Shown: in pieces, positions 1 to 5,920 of the stretch
Numbering within the stretch: the first letter of the stretch is position 1
How the letters are laid out: every line of letters begins with the position of its first letter
DNA from: Spirochaetia bacterium UBA2205
GTDB taxonomy: Bacteria; Spirochaetota; UBA4802; UB4802
Assembly: GCA_002328585.1 (NCBI GenBank)
Contig: DCUV01000034.1
Span: 24,539-48,862, forward strand
Direction of reading: 5' to 3'
Length of the DNA stretch: 24,324 nt
The notes under the pieces: generated by a model
What the model was told of the DNA's origin: nothing
Databases searched by the model: none
What the model saw: the letters and a program-made list of their open reading frames with translations, nothing else
Translations under genes and position numbers: made by a program

Positions 1-2
1 GC

Positions 3-359
3 TTTGCTGCTCAGTGTGAAAAGGTTAGCGTGCAATCGTTTAAGCAGCTTTCCTATAGGGAAAAAGGTACTGCATGGAAGCGCTTTCATCTGGTTTTGTT
101 TGATGATGAGTACGAATTTTTCATGGATGTGAAGAAGGTGTGGAAGATGTCGCTGGCAAAGGTTATTGCATACTGCATGGATAATGTACTGTTTGAATTT
201 TTAGCAATCCTTGATGGAATGGGCGATGATGATTATACCGATAACTATCGGCACAGTGGCTACACATTTTGCTTTTATAAAGAAGAAGATATTGTTTGTT
301 GCAAATTTTACTGGGGACCACACCCGGACATACTACGCAAAGCACAGACAGGACAATAA
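3..359 (+). CDS. hypothetical protein, C-terminal part (5' end outside window)
   Basis: The frame is open to the left edge of the window, so the GTG at 30 is probably internal and the true start lies upstream. The visible part ends at a TAA. It carries no catalytic motif I recognise, no membrane segment and many aromatic and acidic residues; it ends in a cluster reading FYWGPHP. The order of a YREKG segment, a short basic stretch, then a long helix and a D-rich loop loosely recalls DUF1564 proteins known from Leptospira, but this is from memory and weak. It is followed by about 160 bases without a gene and does not appear co-transcribed with the SDR gene downstream. Function unknown. Confidence 0.55.
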   Translation, partial: FAAQCEKVSVQSFKQLSYREKGTAWKRFHLVLFDDEYEFFMDVKKVWKMSLAKVIAYCMDNVLFEFLAILDGMGDDDYTDNYRHSGYTFCFYKEEDIVCCKFYWGPHPDILRKAQTGQ

Positions 360-434
360 ACATCCTTTTACTCTATTGCCTTGATGATTGTGATCAATTT
401 GAAATAAAATATGAAATGCCCTATTATAAATAAA

Positions 435-449
435 TTGGACAATCAACCA
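435..449. promoter_or_regulatory. operator-like motif shared with 2193-2207
   Basis: The 15-mer TTGGACAATCAACCA differs from TTGGACAGTCAATCA at 2193-2207 by two transitions. Both copies lie 12-16 bases upstream of a TTGACA -35 box, one for the SDR gene and one for the convergent hypothetical gene. A common DNA-binding regulator is inferred; none is encoded in the window. Confidence 0.35.
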
Positions 450-487
450 AAATATAGTTGATTTTTGACAAACCATTTGATAGTTTG
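441..487. promoter_or_regulatory. two inverted repeats over the SDR promoter
   Basis: First repeat: AATCAAC (441-447), nine bases, GTTGATT (457-463). Second repeat: CAAAC (469-473), nine bases, GTTTG (483-487), with further symmetric matches inside it. The second fills the spacer between the -35 and -10 boxes, so a bound protein would block RNA polymerase. The size and symmetry resemble TetR-type operators; the regulator is unknown. Confidence 0.4.
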
Positions 488-494
488 ATATTAT
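465..494 (+). promoter_or_regulatory. sigma70-type promoter of the SDR gene
   Basis: TTGACA at 465-470 is followed after 18 bases by TATTAT at 489-494 (or after 16 bases by GATATT). The SDR ribosome binding site GGAGG follows at 509-513, leaving a very short leader. Confidence 0.55.
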
Positions 495-518
495 TTTAAA
501 AATAAATTGGAGGATTTT

Positions 519-1334
519 ATGAAATCATTGAAAGGTGAATTAGCACTGGTAACTGGAGCAGCTATGGGAATGGGTAGAAGTGTGTCCCGGCTTTTACTGG
601 AAGAGGGATGTGATGTTGCAATGGTTGATATCAATGGAAAAGAATTAACAAAAAATGTTAAACAATTGAAGACTAAGGGTAATTGCAAAGCTTATATATG
701 TGATGTATCAAAACGTGATGCTGTGTATCGGTTACAAAAAAAAGTAAAACAAGAAATGGGCGACGTAACAATTCTTGTAAATAATGCTGGAGTAGTAAGG
801 GTAGGCGACTTTTTGCATCTGGATGATAAAGCAATTGATTGGATTGTTGATGTTAATTTGAAATCTATCTTCTGGATGTGCAAAGCATTTATGCCAGGAA
901 TGATAACTAAAAAATGGGCGCACGTTGTCAATGTTGCATCGGCAGGAGGGCTGTTAGCGCTACCGGATATATCCATATATTGTGCTACAAAATTTGGGGT
1001 TGTAGGTTTTTCAGATGCATTACGACAGGAGATGAAAAAATATAAATACAATGTGGGAGTAACTATGGTATGCCCTTATACAGTGGCAACCGGTATGTTT
1101 GAAGGATTTAAAGAAGTTGCTATGACTAAAATTTTAAAAACAGAAGATGTAACAGTAAAGGTAGTAAAAGCTATAAAAAAGAACAGAGCAATGGTTGCTG
1201 TTCCTAACTTTCAGGTAAATTTTTTAACGCCTCTTACTAAATTGATATTGCCTGTTCATACAATGGATATAATCAATAAATTAGCAGGCATGTGGACTGC
1301 CAATGAACATACGACGGGAAGGCGGAGCAAATAA
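519..1334 (+). CDS. short-chain dehydrogenase/reductase (SDR family oxidoreductase)
   Basis: This is a classical SDR of 271 residues that should bind NAD(P)(H) and oxidise or reduce a hydroxyl or keto group. The cofactor motif TGAAMGMG is at residues 12-19, NNAG at 88-91, the catalytic Ser near 141, and the YCATK catalytic Tyr and Lys at 154 and 158. I chose the ATG at 519 because GGAGG lies five bases upstream; the in-frame TTG at 507 lies next to that ribosome binding site and has none of its own. The C-terminal third (VPNFQVNFLTPLTKLILP) is hydrophobic, as in SDRs acting on lipid-like substrates, but the substrate cannot be read from sequence. The stop codon is two bases from that of the convergent gene. 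It appears monocistronic. Confidence 0.9.
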   Translation: MKSLKGELALVTGAAMGMGRSVSRLLLEEGCDVAMVDINGKELTKNVKQLKTKGNCKAYICDVSKRDAVYRLQKKVKQEMGDVTILVNNAGVVRVGDFLHLDDKAIDWIVDVNLKSIFWMCKAFMPGMITKKWAHVVNVASAGGLLALPDISIYCATKFGVVGFSDALRQEMKKYKYNVGVTMVCPYTVATGMFEGFKEVAMTKILKTEDVTVKVVKAIKKNRAMVAVPNFQVNFLTPLTKLILPVHTMDIINKLAGMWTANEHTTGRRSK

Positions 1335-1336
1335 GC

Positions 1337-2020
1337 TTAAGATTTATCAGGGCCAACCCACGGTGAAGGTTTACCAACCAGAGCAAATGGTGCAGGGTTG
1401 GCCGAACCACCACCCAGTCCCATATATCCCATGCCAATGTAAAGATTGTCGTTAATCTTGCGTATTTCATCGCACATGGAATGAACGGTGCCTTTATTAT
1501 ATCTGCTGTAATTAATCTGAAATGAATTTTTATTATCTCTGGTAATTTTTGAAGGAGCAAGGTTAGTATCAATTTTTCTTAATCTGAGTATCCTGGTTCC
1601 TGATTTGGTTTTCTCTTCAAATATATTATACCCCTGACCGGAACTATCGCTTGCAGGTTTAAAAGCCTTCCCAATCCATTTTGTATGCACTGTTATGCAT
1701 CCTGTTGGGAACACATGATGGGTAAAAAGTTCAGATGATTTGCCTAAAATGCCACCACTCAACAAGCGTGCTTTAAATTCACCATTGAGCGCTTTAAAAT
1801 CAGGGGTTGATGCAGCAATGAAAAGCTGCATTGTTTCTTTGCGTGACAGCTTTTCAATATCATCATAGGTTGCTTTTTTAGGGTCTACTCCAAGTATATC
1901 AGCCATAGAACGGGTATGAGCTTTTTTGCTGCCCGCCTGTAAAATGTTTGTGACAGTTAACGTTATAAACAATGCTATGATACCGGCTAAAACAACTATA
2001 ATGGTATATACCGTTGCCAT
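1337..2020 (-). CDS. membrane-anchored conserved hypothetical protein
   Basis: The product has 227 residues. Residues 5-24 form a single hydrophobic segment, then a soluble domain probably faces the periplasm. The domain has a WIGKAF segment, an INYSRYN segment, then DEIRKINDNLYIGMGYMG and a short PFALVG strand. This order (W.GK.F, then DYS, DEIR, YLG, F.L) occurs in a family of uncharacterised bacterial proteins I remember, possibly lipocalin-like beta barrels, but I cannot name it. The start is supported by GGAGG six bases upstream of the ATG and a near-consensus promoter at 2180-2152. The promoter is preceded by the motif shared with the SDR gene, so the two may be co-regulated. Confidence 0.75.
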   Translation of the reverse strand: MATVYTIIVVLAGIIALFITLTVTNILQAGSKKAHTRSMADILGVDPKKATYDDIEKLSRKETMQLFIAASTPDFKALNGEFKARLLSGGILGKSSELFTHHVFPTGCITVHTKWIGKAFKPASDSSGQGYNIFEEKTKSGTRILRLRKIDTNLAPSKITRDNKNSFQINYSRYNKGTVHSMCDEIRKINDNLYIGMGYMGLGGGSANPAPFALVGKPSPWVGPDKS

Positions 2021-2151
2021 TATAAACCTCCATTAGTAGTTCATTCAGAACGTATGAAAAATTACTTTGTAACATGGTATAAAACTCAGAACACATGGTT
2101 TTGATACATTGGCAATAGCAAAGTATTTGATCATGAAATTAGTTAAGCAGT

Positions 2152-2180
2152 ACTATACTGTACGGCATAAAAATTGTCAA
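2152..2180 (-). promoter_or_regulatory. near-consensus promoter of the 1337-2020 gene
   Basis: Read on the minus strand, TTGACA (2180-2175) is followed after exactly 17 bases by TATAGT (2157-2152). This lies about 130 bases upstream of the start codon at 2020. Confidence 0.6.
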
Positions 2181-2189
2181 CAATATAAT

Positions 2190-2207
2190 TGGTTGGACAG
2201 TCAATCA
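2190..2207. promoter_or_regulatory. operator-like imperfect palindrome TGGTTG-N6-CAATCA
   Basis: The half-sites TGGTTG and CAATCA are separated by GACAGT. The motif lies just upstream of the -35 box of the minus-strand promoter and shares TTGGACA.TCAA.CA with 435-449 upstream of the SDR gene. Confidence 0.35.
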
Positions 2208-2322
2208 TATAGGATATTACTGCACTAATTATTACATAAATAGTAAAGGATACCATGCCATAATGGCTAAAAACATTAAAAAAGTTACTATAAGGTTAAT
2301 GATTTATTATTCCTCACTGGCA

Positions 2323-2381
2323 TTCCGGACCTGCTCCGGAACCTCTATTGCCACAATGAGATCCTGAAATCAGTTCAGGAT
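2323..2381. repeat. pair of REP-like hairpins
   Basis: TTCCGGA (2323-2329), loop CCTGC, TCCGGAA (2335-2341) is followed by ATCCTGAA (2361-2368), loop ATCAG, TTCAGGAT (2374-2381). Both stems are perfect. Paired hairpins of this wording (CATTCCGGAC...TCCGGAA and ATCCTGAA...TTCAGGAT) are widespread intergenic repeats in bacterial genomes. A third, partial relative may be at 21391-21413. Confidence 0.7.
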
Positions 2382-2471
2382 ATTATGGGTTACTACACTC
2401 CAGCCATAGGCAGTTCTACCTGCTTTGCGATTATTTCCAAAACTATTTTAATTGGTAACGATAAATTATTC

Positions 2472-2500
2472 TTGACTAATTAACAGTAATGGTATTTAAA
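2472..2500 (+). promoter_or_regulatory. possible promoter of the chemoreceptor gene
   Basis: TTGACT at 2472-2477 is followed after 17 bases by TTTAAA (2495-2500), or after 15 bases by TATTTA. The match is moderate. It would give a leader of about 80 bases before the ATG at 2587. Confidence 0.3.
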
Positions 2501-2586
2501 TTCGCTGCTGTGGAAGGGCGTAAAAAGCATATACAAATTATAAAAATAGTAATAATACAGTAATATACTATTACAGAGGTACGTTT

Positions 2587-4131
2587 ATGAAGTTTTCTGG
2601 AGGATTATTTGAAAAATATCAAGACAGCGATTATTTAACAAAGCGTAAAGCATTTCTGATATTTATCTTTGCAATAGCGGTCATTGTTTTATTAAATGCA
2701 GGGGTTATTTTATCATTTATTTTTATCAGCGTTGAAAGAGGTTTAAATTTTTTACAATCTGCTGTTGGTGCTTCAATTTTTTCCCTGATAACTATCTATT
2801 ATCTAAAAAAAGGAAAGCTGCAATTAGCTTCAAATATTTTTGTTATCTTTTGTTCACTGGTTGTTCTTGCCGGGCTTTTTACCAAGGCTGCTCATGTTGG
2901 GTTTGTTACCATGGTGTATTTTATGTTTGCCACCATGCTGTTTGCTGCGGCGTTTTCAACAAAATTAATAGCGTCAATTATCTATGGATCATATATTACT
3001 GCATTAATTACATTTTTTTATATTAACAAAGGTTCTGTTGAGGGAAAGCTTGCAGAAGCATTAACAGTTGGTTTAGTTGATAGTTCTGCTGCTTTAACAC
3101 TGTGCTACATTATAGTGATGATGACTATCACGTCATTTCAAAGTGTTATACGTTCACTGGATAAAGAAAAAAATATTAGTGTTGACCAGATTAATGTAAT
3201 GAAAAATCTACACTCATTTATACAGGATGCCTCTGATAAGATGATTGCCATATCACAATTAATTTCTGACAAATTGCAGGACTTTTTAAAAAATATTCAG
3301 GATCAGGCATCCGCAGTTGAGGAGATAACCGCATCAACGCAGGAAGTTTCCGACGGTTTTGGCAATGTCAACAACAATGTAAACAATCAGTATACTGCGT
3401 TAAAAAAACTTTTTGATACCATCAATGCATTGGCGCAGGAAATAGATTTTCTTAAAAATCGTTCAGTTGAAATCTCAAAAGCATTTGAGTCAATCCTTGC
3501 TATAACGCAGCGGGGTGAAAACGCAATACAGCTTGTTAATGAAAATGCAAAAACTCTGTTAGATAGCTCCGGTAAATTAACCGGTATAATGAATATACTG
3601 GAAGATATATTTGACAAGATTCAGCTCCTTGCTCTTAACGCTTCCATTGAGGCAGCACGTGCGGGTGAGGCGGGAAGGGGTTTTGCCGTTGTTGCTGATG
3701 AGGTAAACAAATTATCAGAGCAGTCGGTAATGAGTTTAAAAGAGATCAACGTCAATATACAGTCAAATATTCAGAGTGTTACCACAACCAACTCTGGTGT
3801 TGCTACCATTATTGATCTATTTAAAAATATTGTGGAAACACTGAATACTGTTAGCACCGGCATGCAGGATATTTTTAACCATATTGATAATCAGGAAAAA
3901 ATCAAGGAAGCAATACAATTGCAGGCAACAGGTTCACAGAGTTTATCACAAAAAATAGCTGAAGATACCAATCGTCATAATGATATCATAGCCGAAATTT
4001 CAAATTCGATAGCAAGCATCAACACACTCATCCAGAATAATATGTCGGTTACCGAGGATATCAGCGACACATCATATGAGCTATCAAACATGGGTAATGA
4101 TCTGCTGGGCAAGATAAAAGCACAGGCATAG
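2587..4131 (+). CDS. methyl-accepting chemotaxis protein-like receptor with six TM segments
   Basis: The protein has 514 residues. The N-terminal 185 residues hold six predicted membrane segments (about 23-49, 54-73, 80-98, 104-122, 126-146, 163-184) with very short loops, so there is no periplasmic ligand domain. I see no HAMP domain. The rest is a long cytoplasmic coiled coil with the receptor hairpin tip at about 339-380, reading LLALNASIEAARAGEAGRGF and then AVVADEV, the segment that binds CheA and CheW. It should signal to a chemotaxis or related kinase array, sensing something in or through the membrane. No che genes are nearby, as is common for orphan receptors. The start has AGAGGT upstream. 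The TAG stop directly abuts the stop of proA on the other strand. Ligand unknown. Confidence 0.88.
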   Translation: MKFSGGLFEKYQDSDYLTKRKAFLIFIFAIAVIVLLNAGVILSFIFISVERGLNFLQSAVGASIFSLITIYYLKKGKLQLASNIFVIFCSLVVLAGLFTKAAHVGFVTMVYFMFATMLFAAAFSTKLIASIIYGSYITALITFFYINKGSVEGKLAEALTVGLVDSSAALTLCYIIVMMTITSFQSVIRSLDKEKNISVDQINVMKNLHSFIQDASDKMIAISQLISDKLQDFLKNIQDQASAVEEITASTQEVSDGFGNVNNNVNNQYTALKKLFDTINALAQEIDFLKNRSVEISKAFESILAITQRGENAIQLVNENAKTLLDSSGKLTGIMNILEDIFDKIQLLALNASIEAARAGEAGRGFAVVADEVNKLSEQSVMSLKEINVNIQSNIQSVTTTNSGVATIIDLFKNIVETLNTVSTGMQDIFNHIDNQEKIKEAIQLQATGSQSLSQKIAEDTNRHNDIIAEISNSIASINTLIQNNMSVTEDISDTSYELSNMGNDLLGKIKAQA

Positions 4132-5427
4132 TTAAACAGGGCAGTTGTCATCAATTATTTTATGCTGAAATGTTCGATTGCCTGTGACAAAATCAGCAAC
4201 GATGTCCCCATTGCCAATGAGCTTATACTTATAAATAACAAGCCCATCCAGACCAACTGGCCCGCGTGCATGGATTTTTGCTGTACTTATACCAACCTCC
4301 GCACCAAAACCATATCTAAAGCCATCGCTGAAGCGCGTTGAACAGTTCCAGAAAACATTGCCGGAATCAACCAGATCAAGAAATTTCTTTGCTGTTTCTC
4401 GGTTTGCTGTTACTATGCTGTCGGTATGTCGCGAGCCGTAGGTATTTATATGGTTAATGGCTTCATCAACATCTGCAACTACTTTAATTGAAAGCTTGTA
4501 ATCAAGGTACTCGGTTTTCCAGTCTTCATCAGTTGCCGGGTTAACATTAATAATTGCCTGTGTTTGTTCACAGCCAACTATCGCCACATTGTATTTGTCA
4601 AGCTCCTGTTTCAGTAAAGGCAAAAATGTTGTGGCAATGGTGTTGTGCACCAGCAGTGTTTCGGCTGCATTGCACACCGCCACATACTGCACCTTTGCAT
4701 CGGTTACCACCTTCAGCGCCATTTGCATATCGGCATCGCTGTCAACATATACATGACATATACCTTCAGCATGCCCAAGCACCGGTATGCGCGAATTGTC
4801 CATGATGTATTTAACAAATGCATTTGAGCCGCGAGGTATGATGAGGTCAATATAATCATCCATTTTGAGCATGGCGCTTACATCTTCGCGCGTTTCAAGC
4901 AGTGTAAGCCACTGCTGTGGCAGGCCGGCTTTACAACCAGCATTGTAAATAGTCTCGGCAAGTATTTTGTTGGTTTCTCGCGCCTCACTGCCGCCTTTCA
5001 GCAGTATGGCATTCCCGCTTTTAAGGCATAACGTTGAAATTTGCACTAGCGCATCAGGGCGAGATTCAAAGATGACGCCAATAACACCTATGGGACAGCT
5101 TACTTTATAAAGGGTCAGAGCGTCATCAAGCCGGGTAGCTAACAAAGTTTTGCCAACAGGGTCGGGCAATGTCATCAAACTTTCAATACCGGCAATAACC
5201 TCGTTTATTTTTGCATCGTCAAAAACAAGGCGTTTTAACAGCGGTGCAGGCAGGTTTTCCTTTCTGCTTCTTTCCACATCGGTTTCATTGGCTTGTTTAA
5301 TGAGCGCTACATTATTGTGTAATTCACGAGCAATCAATTGCAATGCGTTATTTTTACTATTGGGCGTAACGGCTGCTAAATAAACCGAAGCTTTTTTGGC
5401 TGCTTTTGCGGATTGCATTATGTTCAT
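4132..5427 (-). CDS. proA: gamma-glutamyl phosphate reductase
   Basis: ProA reduces gamma-glutamyl phosphate with NADPH to glutamate-5-semialdehyde, the second step of proline synthesis, in the cytoplasm. The 431 residues match the usual family length of about 415-430. Family signatures are visible: GVIGVIFESRPDA (115-126), ILLKGGSEA (141-149), LIIPRGS (195-201), the catalytic Cys252 in VQYVAVCNAAETLLVH, and the C-terminal FRYGFGAEVGISTAKIHARG run. Its partner glutamate 5-kinase (proB) is not in the window, so the two genes are not fused and not adjacent on the visible side. GAGG lies upstream of the ATG. A TTGACA element (minus strand, around 5489-5484) may be part of its promoter, but no good -10 box follows at the right distance. 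Confidence 0.95.
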   Translation of the reverse strand: MNIMQSAKAAKKASVYLAAVTPNSKNNALQLIARELHNNVALIKQANETDVERSRKENLPAPLLKRLVFDDAKINEVIAGIESLMTLPDPVGKTLLATRLDDALTLYKVSCPIGVIGVIFESRPDALVQISTLCLKSGNAILLKGGSEARETNKILAETIYNAGCKAGLPQQWLTLLETREDVSAMLKMDDYIDLIIPRGSNAFVKYIMDNSRIPVLGHAEGICHVYVDSDADMQMALKVVTDAKVQYVAVCNAAETLLVHNTIATTFLPLLKQELDKYNVAIVGCEQTQAIINVNPATDEDWKTEYLDYKLSIKVVADVDEAINHINTYGSRHTDSIVTANRETAKKFLDLVDSGNVFWNCSTRFSDGFRYGFGAEVGISTAKIHARGPVGLDGLVIYKYKLIGNGDIVADFVTGNRTFQHKIIDDNCPV

Positions 5428-5470
5428 GATACTGCCTCGTTATGCTGAATTTTGTATAATGGGTATAGTA

Positions 5471-5584
5471 CCGATAGTTACTGTCAATTGTTTTTTGCTG
5501 GAAAAAAAAGGAGTGGTTTTTCATTTATTGTTAAAGCGGTGGCACATCTACAGGCAGTGTACTGATACTGAGTAACTATCGCCC
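5471..5584. repeat. two copies of the TAACTATCG motif in opposite orientation
   Basis: CCGATAGTTACTG (5471-5483) and GTAACTATCGCCC (5572-5584) both contain the nonamer TAACTATCG, in opposite orientation, in the gap between proA and the RM island. The nonamer occurs six times in the window. Confidence 0.4.
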
Positions 5585-5644
5585 AAAAAAAATAAGCTGT
5601 GGTAGTTTGCATTGAGAAAAAATAATGCATGGTAGATTGCACCA

Positions 5645-5920
5645 CTACATAGTGATGGTTTTTTTTAAATATGTATCCATGAGCAAGGTAAACATTTTGC
5701 CGTGATTGGGGTACTTTAAATGGAGCAACTCATGAAGTATAACCTTTATGCGCACATCGTATGGTTCATTGAGCAATTGTTTGTCAAAGGTTAGCCTGCC
5801 TTTGCGCGAGCAGCTTGCCCACTTGCGCTTCATTGGCTGTATATGAATCTGTTTCGGTTTTACCCCCACTTTACTTGCCAGCATCATAACTTCTTCCTTA
5901 AATGTTTCTGAAGTCATCAT
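5645..5920 (-). CDS. small YgjP-type (DUF45/M48-like) zinc metallopeptidase
   Basis: The 91-residue protein contains KWASCSRKGRLTF (34-45) and HELLHLKYPNHGKMF (63-77). The zinc-binding site is His63, Glu64 (catalytic), His67 and probably His73. This is the core of the YgjP/DUF45 family, which elsewhere is about 230 residues; the short form lacks the N-terminal region. Its ATG overlaps the hsdR stop in an ATGA junction, so it is probably translated together with the restriction subunit. Short YgjP-like proteases beside hsdR recur in type I RM loci in my memory, but their role is not established. Turnover of HsdR (compare ClpXP control of type I enzymes) is one guess. An A8 run encodes the Lys-Lys near the C-terminus. 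Confidence 0.85.
   Translation of the reverse strand: MMTSETFKEEVMMLASKVGVKPKQIHIQPMKRKWASCSRKGRLTFDKQLLNEPYDVRIKVILHELLHLKYPNHGKMFTLLMDTYLKKTITM

Larger units (their letters stand above)
2021..2586. other. intergenic region between divergent genes
   Basis: About 565 bases without a convincing gene. It holds the minus-strand promoter at 2152-2180, an operator-like motif at 2190-2207, two adjacent REP-like hairpins at 2323-2381 and a weaker plus-strand promoter at 2472-2500 for the chemoreceptor. Nothing was recognised between 2210 and 2320 or between 2385 and 2465. Confidence 0.6.

Noticed and set aside
5600..5641. Direct repeat TGGTAGTTTGCA / TGGTAGATTGCA downstream of the metallopeptidase gene
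   Set aside because: Two short copies 30 bases apart with one mismatch; no stable terminator hairpin or known site could be built from them.
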